Shown here: positions 16,667 to 25,561 of the stretch, in pieces
Layout of the letters: the number at the start of each line of letters is the position of its first letter
Numbering within the stretch: the first letter of the stretch is position 1
NCBI GenBank assembly: GCA_023388715.1
Contig: JAEWFT010000034.1
Coordinates: 1 to 49,416, forward strand
Direction of reading: 5' to 3'
Source: Pseudomonadota bacterium
GTDB lineage: Bacteria > Pseudomonadota > Gammaproteobacteria > Xanthomonadales > Xanthomonadaceae
Length of the DNA stretch: 49,416 nucleotides
The notes under the pieces: model-generated
What the model was told of the DNA's origin: nothing
Databases searched by the model: none
What the model saw: the letters and a program-made list of their open reading frames with translations, nothing else
Made by a program: the position numbers and the translations under genes

Positions 16667-19600
16667 ATGCCAGCACGCTTCGTCCACCTGCACCTGCACA
16701 CCGAGTTCTCGCTCGCGGATTCCACCATCCGCGTGCCCGGGAAGCCTGAGCTTGCGCATCCGGCCAAGGCAGGCGACCGCCCCAACCTGCTCAGCCGCGC
16801 GGTGGAACTGCAGCTGCCGGCGCTGGCGGTGACCGACCGCAACAACCTGTTTGCACTGGTGAAGTTCTACAAGGCGGCCGAAGCCGTCGGCATCAAGCCG
16901 ATTGCCGGCGCCGACGTGCTGGTCGCCGCGGGCTCGGAACCGTCCGCGCCGCTGACCCTGCTGTGCCGCGACCATTCGGGCTACCTCAGCCTCTCGCGCC
17001 TGCTCAGCCGGGCGTGGATGGAGGGGCAGCGCGGCGATGGGGTGGCGATCGACCCGCAGTGGCTGGACGAGGGCCATGGCGGCCTGTTCGCGATCGCCGG
17101 GCGCCAGAGCGTCGTTGGCCGGCTCGCCCTAGGAAACCGCCATGAACAGGCCCTCGACCAGCTCCGGCATTGGCAGCGGGTATTCGGCGAGGACCTCCAC
17201 CTAGAGCTGACCCGCACCGGCCGCGACGGCGAAGCGGCGTTCAACGAGTTTGCCCTGCACGCCGCGGGCGCCCTTGGCATCCCGGTGCTGGCCAGCAACG
17301 ACGTGCGCTTCCTGGATGCCGCCGGCTTCGATGCGCACGAGGCGCGCGTGTGCATCGCGACCGGGCGCACCCTCGACGATCCGCGCCGGCCGCGCGAGTA
17401 CAGCGCCGAGCAGTACCTCAAGTCCGCCGAGGCGATGGCCGCGCTGTTCGCCGACCTGCCGGACGCGCTCGACAACACCGTCGCCCTCGCCACGCGCTGC
17501 AACCTCGAGTTGCGCCTGGGCCAATACGCGCTGCCCGCCTACCCGGTGCCGTCCGACGAGACCCTGGACAGCTGGATCCGCAGCCAGGCCCGCGCCGGGC
17601 TGGAAGCGCGGCTGGAGAAGCATCCGCTGGCGCCCGGCCGCAGCCGGCAGGACTATCTCGACCGCCTCGAGTTCGAGCTGGACACCATCATCAAGATGGG
17701 TTTCCCCGGCTATTTCCTGATCGTGGCCGACTTCATCCAGTGGGGGAAGAACCAGGGCATTCCGATCGGCCCCGGCCGCGGTTCCGGCGCCGGTTCGCTG
17801 GTGGCGTGGGCGCTGCAGATCACCGACCTGGATCCGCTGCCCTACAACCTGCTGTTCGAACGCTTCCTCAATCCCGAACGCGTCTCGATGCCGGACTTCG
17901 ACATCGACTTCTGCATGGACCGGCGCGACGAGGTCATCGATTACGTGGCGCGCAAGTACGGCCGCGACCGCGTTTCGCAGATCATCACCTACGGCACGAT
18001 GGCGGCGAAGGCGGTGGTGCGCGATGCCGGCCGCGCGCTGGGGTTCGGCTACGGGATGGTGGACGGGATCGCCAAGCTGGTGCCGAACATCCTGGGCATC
18101 TCGCTGCGCGACGCGATGGGCGAAGGCAAGGGCGGCGCCAGCGGGGAGATGGCCTCGCCCGAGCTGATCCAGCGCTACAACAGCGAGGACGAGGTCCGCG
18201 ACCTGATCGACCTGGCGCGCGAGCTGGAGGACCTGACCCGCAACGCAGGCAAGCACGCCGGCGGCGTGGTGATCGCGCCCAGCCCGCTGTCGGACTTCTG
18301 CCCGCTGTTCGCAGAACACGACCAGGGAACGCTGGGCAAGAACCCGGTCACCCAGTTCGACAAGGACGACGTCGAGGCGGTCGGCCTGGTGAAGTTCGAC
18401 TTCCTCGGCCTGCGCACGCTCACCATCATCGACTGGGCGGTGAAAGCGATCAACGTGCGCCGCGAACGCGAGGGCAAGGACGCGCTCGACATCACCGCGA
18501 TCCCGCTCGACGACGCCAGCGTGTTCCGCGACGTGTTCGCCAATGGCAACACGGGCTCGGTGTTCCAGTTCGAATCGCCCGGCATGCGCCGCGCACTCAA
18601 GGACGCAAGACCCGACCGCTTCGAGGACCTGATCGCGCTGAACGCGCTGTACCGCCCCGGTCCGATGGAAATGATCCCCTCGTTCGTCGCGCGCAAGCAC
18701 GGCACCGAGGCGTTCGACTACCCCGACCCGCGCACCCGCGCGATGCTGGAGGAGACCTACGGGATCATGGTCTACCAGGAGCAGGTCATGCAGATGGCGC
18801 AGATCGTCGGCGGCTACTCGCTGGGCGGCGCCGACCTGCTGCGCCGGGCGATGGGCAAGAAGGTGCCGGCCGAGATGGCCAGGCACCGCGAGATCTTCCG
18901 CGAGGGCGCGGCGCAGGGCGGGGTCGAGCAGCGCAAGGCCGACGAGATCTTCGACCTGATGGAAAAGTTCGCGGGCTACGGCTTCAACAAGTCGCACGCC
19001 GCCGCGTACTCGCTGGTCGCCTACCAGACCGCGTGGCTGAAGAAGCATTACCCCGCCGAGTTCATGGCCGCCACCCTGTCCTCCGACATGGACAAGACCG
19101 AGAAGGTGGTGGCCTTCCTCGACGAGGCGCGCGGCCTGCGCCTGACCGTGTTGCCGCCCGACGTCAACGCCTCCGCCTTCATGTTCGAGGCGACCCGGCC
19201 GGACACCATCCGCTACGGCCTGGGCGCGGTCAAAGGGGTCGGCCAGGGCGCGTGCGAGGCAATCGTCGCCGCCCGCGAGGCCGCCGGCGCGTTCGCCGAC
19301 CTGCTGGATTTCTGCAAGCGCGTGGACTCATCCAGGCTCAACAAGCGCGCGCTGGAGGCGCTGGTGCATGCCGGCGCGCTGGACGCGCTGGGCCGCAACC
19401 GCGCCTCGCTGATGCTGCAGCTGCCGGAGGTGCTGAAGGCGGTCGACCAGGTGGCGCGCAACCGCCAGGCCGGCATCGTCGACATGTTCGGCAACCCGGC
19501 CTCCGGTGGCGATGACATCGACGTGCAGCTGCCCGAAGCGCCGGACTGGCCGCTGGCGCAGACGCTGCAGGGCGAGCGCGACACCCTCGGCTTCTACCTG

Positions 19601-20227
19601 AGCGGGCATCCGATGGATCCCTACGCCGAGGACCTGCGCGCGCAACTGGGCCACGACCTTGGCGACCTGGACCGCCTGTGGGCCTCGCAACCGGCCGGCG
19701 AGCGCAAGGGCTGGCGCCCGGAGACCAGCGTGGTGGTGGCCGGCCAGGTGGTCGACATCCGCCGCCGCGGCGACAGCCAGATCGTGGTGGTGCTGGAGGA
19801 CGGCCGCGGGCGGCTGGAGTGCAGCGCGTTCTCGGACGCCGCCGCCGAAGTCAGCCAGCTGCTCACCCGCGACCGCATCCTGGTGGTGCGCGGCGGGCTG
19901 CGCGAGGACGAGTTCGCCGGCGGCTACAGCCTGCGCCTGCGCGACTGCTGGGACTGGAACCAGGTCTGCGCCCAGCACGCGCAGCGGCTGTCGATCCGGA
20001 TCGACCTGCGGGTGCCAGAGGCGCTGCGGCAGTTCGAGGGCGTGCTGGACACGCATGCGGGCACCACCCCGATGCTGCTGGAGGCGGCCACTGCCGCCGG
20101 GATCGGCCGGCTCACGCTCAACGGCGGCCATGGCGTGCGCGTGGATGCCGCCCTGCCCGGGCTACTGCGCAGCCTGCCGGGCGTGGGCACGGTGCAACTG
20201 CAGCTCGCCAAGCCCTGGGTCCACTGA
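16667..20227 (+). CDS. dnaE: DNA polymerase III alpha subunit
   Basis: DnaE is the replicative polymerase catalytic subunit. The 1186-residue product has an N-terminal PHP domain starting FVHLHLHTEFSLADS, the palm with PGRGSGAGSL and the catalytic PDFDIDF Asp pair, the GFNKSHAAAYS segment of the fingers region, a helix-hairpin-helix region, a clamp-binding-like IVDMFG motif at about residue 943, and a C-terminal OB-fold (SVVVAGQVVDIRRRG onwards). The ATG at 16667 gives the normal N-terminus; the frame is open upstream into rnhB but without similarity. Its length is normal for the family. Confidence 0.98.
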   Translation: MPARFVHLHLHTEFSLADSTIRVPGKPELAHPAKAGDRPNLLSRAVELQLPALAVTDRNNLFALVKFYKAAEAVGIKPIAGADVLVAAGSEPSAPLTLLCRDHSGYLSLSRLLSRAWMEGQRGDGVAIDPQWLDEGHGGLFAIAGRQSVVGRLALGNRHEQALDQLRHWQRVFGEDLHLELTRTGRDGEAAFNEFALHAAGALGIPVLASNDVRFLDAAGFDAHEARVCIATGRTLDDPRRPREYSAEQYLKSAEAMAALFADLPDALDNTVALATRCNLELRLGQYALPAYPVPSDETLDSWIRSQARAGLEARLEKHPLAPGRSRQDYLDRLEFELDTIIKMGFPGYFLIVADFIQWGKNQGIPIGPGRGSGAGSLVAWALQITDLDPLPYNLLFERFLNPERVSMPDFDIDFCMDRRDEVIDYVARKYGRDRVSQIITYGTMAAKAVVRDAGRALGFGYGMVDGIAKLVPNILGISLRDAMGEGKGGASGEMASPELIQRYNSEDEVRDLIDLARELEDLTRNAGKHAGGVVIAPSPLSDFCPLFAEHDQGTLGKNPVTQFDKDDVEAVGLVKFDFLGLRTLTIIDWAVKAINVRREREGKDALDITAIPLDDASVFRDVFANGNTGSVFQFESPGMRRALKDARPDRFEDLIALNALYRPGPMEMIPSFVARKHGTEAFDYPDPRTRAMLEETYGIMVYQEQVMQMAQIVGGYSLGGADLLRRAMGKKVPAEMARHREIFREGAAQGGVEQRKADEIFDLMEKFAGYGFNKSHAAAYSLVAYQTAWLKKHYPAEFMAATLSSDMDKTEKVVAFLDEARGLRLTVLPPDVNASAFMFEATRPDTIRYGLGAVKGVGQGACEAIVAAREAAGAFADLLDFCKRVDSSRLNKRALEALVHAGALDALGRNRASLMLQLPEVLKAVDQVARNRQAGIVDMFGNPASGGDDIDVQLPEAPDWPLAQTLQGERDTLGFYLSGHPMDPYAEDLRAQLGHDLGDLDRLWASQPAGERKGWRPETSVVVAGQVVDIRRRGDSQIVVVLEDGRGRLECSAFSDAAAEVSQLLTRDRILVVRGGLREDEFAGGYSLRLRDCWDWNQVCAQHAQRLSIRIDLRVPEALRQFEGVLDTHAGTTPMLLEAATAAGIGRLTLNGGHGVRVDAALPGLLRSLPGVGTVQLQLAKPWVH

Positions 20228-20269
20228 GCGCGGGCGTGCATGCGCTCCGGTACGGTGCGCCCCCTGCGT

Positions 20270-20275
20270 TAGACT
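20270..20275 (+). promoter_or_regulatory. Candidate -10 element of accA, leaderless type
   Basis: TAGACT ends seven bases before the accA ATG and no Shine-Dalgarno lies between, so initiation would fall on the start codon. No good -35 hexamer is visible. The same TAGACT word at the same distance occurs before lptE and, at six bases, before maf. Confidence 0.4.
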
Positions 20276-20282
20276 GCCGCGG

Positions 20283-21245
20283 ATGAACCCGAACTACCTT
20301 GATTTCGAACGCCCGATCGCCGACCTGGAAGCCAAGATCCAGGAGCTGCGGCATGCCAGCAACGGGCCGGCGGTCAACATCGACACCGAGGTGCACGCGC
20401 TGCAGGAAAAGCTGCGCAAGCGCACGGCAACGATCTTCCGCGACCTCACCCCGTGGCAGGTGTCGCAACTGTCGCGCCACCCGCAGCGGCCCTACACGCT
20501 GGATTACCTGCGGGTGATCTGCGATGAGTTCCAGGAGCTGGCCGGCGACCGCGCGTTCGCCGACGACAACGCGATCGTCGGCGGCCTCGCGCGCATCGAC
20601 GGGCGGCCGGTGATGGTGATCGGCCACGAGAAGGGGCGCGACACCAAGGCGAAGGTCAAGCGCAATTTCGGCATGCCCAAGCCCGAGGGCTACCGCAAGG
20701 CGCTGCGCCTGATGAAGATGGCCGAGCGCTTCGGGTTGCCGGTGCTGACCTTCATCGATACCCCGGGCGCGTGGCCCGGCATCGATGCCGAGGAACGCGG
20801 GCAGTCGGAGGCCATCGCCCGCAACCTGATGGAGATGGCCGAGCTGCGGGTGCCGGTGGTGTGCACCGTGATCGGCGAAGGCGGCAGCGGCGGCGCGCTG
20901 GCGATCGGCGTCGGCGATCGCACGCTGATGCTGGAGTACAGCACCTACTCGGTGATCTCGCCGGAGGGTTGCGCCTCGATCCTGTGGCGCGACGCCGCCA
21001 AGGCCAAGGACGCCGCCGAGCAGCTCGGCATGACCGCCAAGCGCCTGCTGGAGCTGAAGCTTGTCGACAAGATCGTGCGCGAGCCGACCGGCGGTGCGCA
21101 TCGCAACCCGGTGCAGATGGCCAGGCGGCTGAAGGCCGTGCTGCTCAATGAGCTCGATGCACTGGACGGCGTGGACACCGGGGCGCTGCTCGAAAAGCGA
21201 TACCAGCGCCTGCGCAGCTACGGCGCTTACGACACCGCCTCCTGA
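20283..21245 (+). CDS. accA: Acetyl-CoA carboxylase carboxyltransferase subunit alpha
   Basis: AccA pairs with AccD to move CO2 from biotin to acetyl-CoA, forming malonyl-CoA, the first committed step of fatty acid synthesis. The 320-residue protein begins NYLDFERPIADLEAKI and has the crotonase-fold signatures FIDTPGAWPGIDAEERGQ, GEGGSGGALAIGVGD and SVISPEGCASILWRD. The ATG at 20283 is the family start. It lies 55 bases after dnaE, with three bases between it and tilS, an arrangement shared with E. coli and its relatives. Confidence 0.98.
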   Translation: MNPNYLDFERPIADLEAKIQELRHASNGPAVNIDTEVHALQEKLRKRTATIFRDLTPWQVSQLSRHPQRPYTLDYLRVICDEFQELAGDRAFADDNAIVGGLARIDGRPVMVIGHEKGRDTKAKVKRNFGMPKPEGYRKALRLMKMAERFGLPVLTFIDTPGAWPGIDAEERGQSEAIARNLMEMAELRVPVVCTVIGEGGSGGALAIGVGDRTLMLEYSTYSVISPEGCASILWRDAAKAKDAAEQLGMTAKRLLELKLVDKIVREPTGGAHRNPVQMARRLKAVLLNELDALDGVDTGALLEKRYQRLRSYGAYDTAS

Positions 21246-21248
21246 ACC

Positions 21249-22550
21249 ATGACCCGCGCGCTGGCCGACGCGGTGGCGCGCGACCAGGCGCATCCGGGCC
21301 AGCGCCGGCCGGTGCTGGTGGGCTTCAGCGGCGGGCTGGATTCGAGCGTGCTGCTGCACCTGCTCGCGAATGACGCCCCCACGCGCGAATGCGGCTTGCG
21401 CGCGCTGCATGTCCATCATGGCCTGCAGCCGCATGCCGACGACTGGGTCGCCCATTGCGACGCCACCTGTGCAGCGCTGGGCGTGCCACTGGAAACAGTG
21501 CGCGTGGCCGTGGAGCACGCGAGCGGGCTTGGCCCGGAGGGCGCGGCGCGCGAGGCCCGCCACGGCGCCTTCCGCGCGGCGCTGGCGCCCGGCGAAATCC
21601 TCGCCCTCGCCCACCATCGCGACGACCAGGCGGAAACCTTCCTGCTGCGCGCGCTGCGCGGCTCAGGCATCGACGGCCTGGCGGCAATGCGGCCCTGGCG
21701 GGACTACGCGCGGGGCTGGTTGTGGCGACCGCTGCTGGAAGCGCCCCGCGAGGCCCTGCAGGCCTACGCCAGCACGCACCGGCTGCGCTGGATCGAGGAT
21801 CCCAGCAATGCCGATGCTGGCCTGGACCGGGGTTTCCTGCGCAACGAGGTGATGCCGCTGCTGCGCCGCCGCTGGCCGCACGCGGATGCGATGTTCGCGC
21901 GCTGCGCCGCGCTGGCCGCGCAGGACGCGGGACTGCTGCAGGCGGAAGATGCCGCCGCGTTCGCAGCTGCCGGCGACGGCGCCACCCTGCACGTGGACGC
22001 CCTGGCGCAGCTGCCGGCGCCGCGGCGCGCGCGCGTGCTGCGGCACTGGATCGCGCGGCTCGGGCTGCCCCCCCTGCCCGCGCAGGGCGTGGCACGCATC
22101 GAATCCGACCTGCTGCAGGCCCGCGACGACGCGAATCCGCGCTTCGACTGGGGCGACGCCCGGATCCAGCGCTGGCGCGACCTGTTGCATGCCGGTCGCA
22201 TCCGGGCGCCGTTGCCGGCGGATTGGGTCAGCGACTGGGACGGAGCGGCCCCGCTGCAGCTTCCGACCGGTGATCGCGTCGAACTGATCGGCAGCCCCGG
22301 CTTTGGCGAGACGCTGCGCGTCCATGCGCGGCAGGGAGGTGAACGGATGCACCTGCCCGGCCGCGCCCACACCCACGCGCTCAAGCATGTGCTGCAGGAC
22401 GAAGCGGTTCCGCCGTGGCTGCGCGATCGCCTGCCGCTGCTGTCGCGCGGCAATACGCTGCTGGCCGCGGGTGATCGAATCGTCTCTTTCGAGATGGCCG
22501 AATGGCTGTCGACGCATGCGGCGCGCCTGCGCTGGATCACGCTGGCGTAA
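21249..22550 (+). CDS. tilS: tRNA(Ile)-lysidine synthase
   Basis: TilS converts the wobble C34 of tRNA-Ile(CAU) to lysidine with ATP, so that the tRNA reads AUA. The 433-residue product has the PP-loop SGGLDSS near residue 29, HVHHGLQPHADDW, HHRDDQAETFLLR and the RGWLWRPLLE segment, followed by a C-terminal tRNA-recognition domain with low conservation. It starts three bases after accA, and its stop lies within the candidate -10 of xseB. Confidence 0.95.
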   Translation: MTRALADAVARDQAHPGQRRPVLVGFSGGLDSSVLLHLLANDAPTRECGLRALHVHHGLQPHADDWVAHCDATCAALGVPLETVRVAVEHASGLGPEGAAREARHGAFRAALAPGEILALAHHRDDQAETFLLRALRGSGIDGLAAMRPWRDYARGWLWRPLLEAPREALQAYASTHRLRWIEDPSNADAGLDRGFLRNEVMPLLRRRWPHADAMFARCAALAAQDAGLLQAEDAAAFAAAGDGATLHVDALAQLPAPRRARVLRHWIARLGLPPLPAQGVARIESDLLQARDDANPRFDWGDARIQRWRDLLHAGRIRAPLPADWVSDWDGAAPLQLPTGDRVELIGSPGFGETLRVHARQGGERMHLPGRAHTHALKHVLQDEAVPPWLRDRLPLLSRGNTLLAAGDRIVSFEMAEWLSTHAARLRWITLA

Positions 22551-22553
22551 ACT
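22548..22553 (+). promoter_or_regulatory. Candidate -10 element of xseB, leaderless type
   Basis: TAAACT overlaps the tilS stop codon and ends six bases before the xseB ATG. No ribosome binding site fits in that gap. It may be coincidental because xseB can be reached by read-through from tilS. Confidence 0.3.
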
Positions 22554-22559
22554 CCGGCA

Positions 22560-22826
22560 ATGGCACGCAAGCACACAACCCCGCAGGAAGACGCCTCTCC
22601 CGTCGCCGACTTCGAACAGTCGATGCAGGCGCTGGAAGACCTCGTCGGGCGGATGGAAGGCGGCGACATGAGCCTCGAGGAATCGCTGGCCGCCTATGAA
22701 CGCGGCGTCGGCCTGTACCGCCGCTGCCAGGCCGCCCTGGAGCAGGCCGAATTGCGCGTGCGCCTGCTCAGCGACCCGGCCAGTCCCGAAGACGCCCGCC
22801 CGTTCGACGCCGGCGAAGATGGCTGA
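22560..22826 (+). CDS. xseB: Exodeoxyribonuclease VII small subunit
   Basis: XseB associates in several copies with XseA to make the single-strand exonuclease VII. The 88-residue protein is small and helical with the family core FEQSMQALEDLVGRMEGGDM followed by LEESLAAYERG and LYRRCQ. The ATG at 22560 gives a 16-residue flexible head before the core. The gene overlaps ispA by eight bases; xseB-ispA adjacency is conserved in proteobacteria. Confidence 0.96.
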   Translation: MARKHTTPQEDASPVADFEQSMQALEDLVGRMEGGDMSLEESLAAYERGVGLYRRCQAALEQAELRVRLLSDPASPEDARPFDAGEDG

Positions 22827-23685
22827 GCCGCACGCGCGCTGGCGCGCCCGCGTCGAAGCCGCGCTGGACGCCGCGCTACCCGATCCCGCCACGTCGCCCA
22901 TCCGCTTGCACGGGGCGATGCGCCACGGCGTGCTCAATGGCGGCAAGCGCATGCGCCCCTTGCTGGTGTATGCCACCGGCACTGCGCTCGGCGCCGATGA
23001 AGCCGTGCTGGATGCGGCGGCTGCCGCGGTGGAGCTGATCCACTGCTATTCGCTGGTGCACGACGACCTGCCGGCAATGGACGACGACGCGCTGCGGCGG
23101 GGCCAACCCACGGTGCATGTCGCGTTCGATGAAGCGACGGCGATCCTCGCCGGCGATGCGCTGCAGTCGCTGGCGTTCGCGGTGCTGGCCGGTGCGAGCC
23201 AATCGCCGCAATCGCGTGTGGCGATGCTGGCGGAACTGGCGCAGGCCTCCGGGGACATGTGCGGCGGCCAGGCGCTCGACATCGACGCCACCGGCGGTCG
23301 CGTCGCGCTGGACGCGTTGGAACGCCTGCATGCGCTCAAGACCGGCGCGCTGCTGCGCTGCGCGGTGCGGCTGGGCGCGATCGCCGCCAATGCGGATGCC
23401 GGCGCCCGCGTCGCGCTGGATCGCTACGCGGACGCGCTGGGCCTGGCCTTCCAGATCCGCGACGACCTGCTGGACATCGAAGGCGATGCAACCACCCTCG
23501 GCAAGACCGCCGGCAAGGACGTGGCGCAGGCCAAGGCGACCTTCCCCGCGCTGCTGGGCGTCGACGGCAGCCGTGTCCGTTTGCAGGCCCTTTCCGCGTT
23601 GATGCAGGAGGCGTTGTCCACGATCCCCGCGGACACCGCGTCCCTCGCCGATCTCGCCCGCATGGTGGTTGATCGCACCCACTGA
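22819..23685 (+). CDS. ispA: Farnesyl diphosphate synthase (geranyltranstransferase)
   Basis: IspA condenses DMAPP and IPP to geranyl- then farnesyl-PP, the substrate for UppS upstream. The 288-residue trans-prenyltransferase has the first Asp-rich motif in LVHDDLPAMDDD, GGKRMRP, the GQALDID segment, LHALKTGAL and the second Asp-rich motif in FQIRDDLLDIEGD. The ATG at 22819 overlaps xseB by eight bases and gives the usual length. In E. coli the next gene is dxs; here a CHASE2 protein follows 13 bases after the stop. Confidence 0.97.
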   Translation: MAEPHARWRARVEAALDAALPDPATSPIRLHGAMRHGVLNGGKRMRPLLVYATGTALGADEAVLDAAAAAVELIHCYSLVHDDLPAMDDDALRRGQPTVHVAFDEATAILAGDALQSLAFAVLAGASQSPQSRVAMLAELAQASGDMCGGQALDIDATGGRVALDALERLHALKTGALLRCAVRLGAIAANADAGARVALDRYADALGLAFQIRDDLLDIEGDATTLGKTAGKDVAQAKATFPALLGVDGSRVRLQALSALMQEALSTIPADTASLADLARMVVDRTH

Positions 23686-23698
23686 CACAGGGCCATTG

Positions 23699-25561
23699 AT
23701 GGCGCGTCGACCGCTCAAGTCCGTGCAGTACCGCCTCGACGCGGCCATGGCCACGCTGGCGGTGTGGTTCATGGATGCCTGGGGCGTGATCGAGCGCGGC
23801 TACCGCCGCCCGCTGACGCGCGTCGCCCTGCGCCTGAAGTTCGCGATGTACCCGTTGCTGGCGCTGGCCGCGGTGGGCTGGCTGGCGTGGGACTGGCACC
23901 ACCAGCGCAGCCTCGACGCCGCGGAGGACACCATCTTCGACACGGTGGTGCAGTGGCGGCCGGCGCCGGTGGAGCCGCGGCCATCGGGACGCACGGTGAT
24001 CGTGGAAATCGACGACTGCTCCCTGCAGTGGACGCGCGCACAGGGCATCGGCGGCTGGCCGTGGCCGCGCGCCGTCCATGCCGACCTGCTGGACGCGCTG
24101 GACCGCGCCGGCGCGCGCGCGGTGGGGGTCGACATCCAGTTCCCCGACCCGGACCCGCGCGATCCCGCCGGCGACACGATGCTGGAAGCGTTCGCCGAAG
24201 GCGGTGGCGGCCGCTTCCTGTTCGCCTCCGCGCGCCAGGCCGATTTCGACGAGGGCGCGCCGCTGCGGGCCAGCGAGGTCCCCGGTGCGTTCCCGCTGAC
24301 GGCGAACGCGCGGCCACCGGGGCCGCCGGTCGCGGTGCTGCCGCCGTTCGGCGAGGCGATGACACGCCACTCCGCCCTGACCAACATCCGCCGCAGCGAC
24401 GACGGCGTGCTGCGCGACATCCCGCTGCGGGTAGAAACCGGCGGCTGGGGATTGCCGACCTTGCCGGCGCGGCTGGCCGCGGTGGCGCAGTCGCGCGCGG
24501 AGGCCACGTATCCGGCGCAGCTGCGGGTGAACTGGCGCGTGCACTCGCGGCTTCCGTACATCAGCGCGGCCGACCTGCTGGCCGGCCAGCCGGTCTGCCA
24601 CGGCCCGCAGGATCTCGAGCCGGACCTGCGCGATGCGGTGGTGCTGGTCGGGCATACCGCGTCCGGCATCAGCGACGCCAAGCCCACGCCGGTCGACGAC
24701 GCGATGCCCGGTGTGGAAGTGTGGGCAGAAGCCACCGAAGCCCTGCTCACCGGCAGCGCGATCTGGATGCCGCCGCCCTCGTTCAAGTACCTGCTGGCGG
24801 CGCTGCTGGTCCTGCTCACCACCTACGCGTTCTGGCGCGGCGAGCCGCACGAGGACGTGGACGGCGTGTTCGTGGCCACCAACCTGTTGCTGCTGGTGAT
24901 CGCGATCAGCGGGCTTGCCTTCTTCGGCGTGTTCATCGACATCTTCGCCAGCGTGGGCTTCGTCAGCCTGTGCTTCGGCCTGTGCCGGATGTACGCCGCG
25001 GTGCAGCGCGGCCGCGCGATCGGCAACAACGACTACCGCGACGAGTACGATACGCGGCGGCATCCGTGGCTGGTGATGGCGCGGTTGCGCTTCGCCTCCG
25101 CGCCGGGTCTGGACCGCTTCGCCGCCACCCGCGCCCGCCGCGAATACCGGCGCCTGCTGCGCCGCCAGCTGTACGCCGGGGGCGATGCGGTGATGGTCGA
25201 AGGCATCGTCGAGCGCAAGAGCTGGCTACACGCGATCCTCGACGACCTGGTGGTGCTGATCTGGGCCGGCGACGACCGCGCGTCGGCGCTGGCCAACGCC
25301 AAGCGCGAGCTCGACTTGCTGCATCGCGACTTGAACCGTGGCGAGCTTCGCCTCGAGGATCACGGCAAGGTCATGGTCTGCACCTGCGTCGCCCTGATCG
25401 ACGACGACGACGATTCCACCCACCGCGGCGAACGCATGCGCCTGCGGGAACTGCTCGGGCAGGACCTCAACGCCAGCAACGAATTCGAGTTGCGGGCGGA
25501 CAATGTGCATGTACTGGAACGCGCACGCACGGTGGCGTTCGAAGAGAGAGGAGGATCGTGA
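23699..25561 (+). CDS. CHASE2-domain membrane sensor with a divergent cytosolic C-terminal domain
   Basis: This 620-residue protein has one membrane helix (about 51-67), a large extracytoplasmic CHASE2 domain (about 72-355; LDAAEDTIFDTVVQWRP, then VIVEIDD, GVDIQFPDPDPRD and VVLVGHTASG), three further helices (about 362-435), and a cytosolic tail. CHASE2 is an extracellular sensor usually joined by three helices to a nucleotide cyclase, kinase or phosphatase. The tail (436-620) has a stretch like a class III cyclase (DDLVVLIWAG, then an Ala-rich helix), but I see no metal-binding Asp pair, so it may be degenerate. The ATG at 23699 is preferred to one ten codons upstream inside ispA. The stop overlaps the M48 gene by one base. 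Confidence 0.85.
   Translation: MARRPLKSVQYRLDAAMATLAVWFMDAWGVIERGYRRPLTRVALRLKFAMYPLLALAAVGWLAWDWHHQRSLDAAEDTIFDTVVQWRPAPVEPRPSGRTVIVEIDDCSLQWTRAQGIGGWPWPRAVHADLLDALDRAGARAVGVDIQFPDPDPRDPAGDTMLEAFAEGGGGRFLFASARQADFDEGAPLRASEVPGAFPLTANARPPGPPVAVLPPFGEAMTRHSALTNIRRSDDGVLRDIPLRVETGGWGLPTLPARLAAVAQSRAEATYPAQLRVNWRVHSRLPYISAADLLAGQPVCHGPQDLEPDLRDAVVLVGHTASGISDAKPTPVDDAMPGVEVWAEATEALLTGSAIWMPPPSFKYLLAALLVLLTTYAFWRGEPHEDVDGVFVATNLLLLVIAISGLAFFGVFIDIFASVGFVSLCFGLCRMYAAVQRGRAIGNNDYRDEYDTRRHPWLVMARLRFASAPGLDRFAATRARREYRRLLRRQLYAGGDAVMVEGIVERKSWLHAILDDLVVLIWAGDDRASALANAKRELDLLHRDLNRGELRLEDHGKVMVCTCVALIDDDDDSTHRGERMRLRELLGQDLNASNEFELRADNVHVLERARTVAFEERGGS

Noticed and set aside
17201..19048. A 615-codon minus-strand open frame opposite dnaE
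   Set aside because: It lies fully inside dnaE, whose motifs are intact, and has no recognisable protein features.
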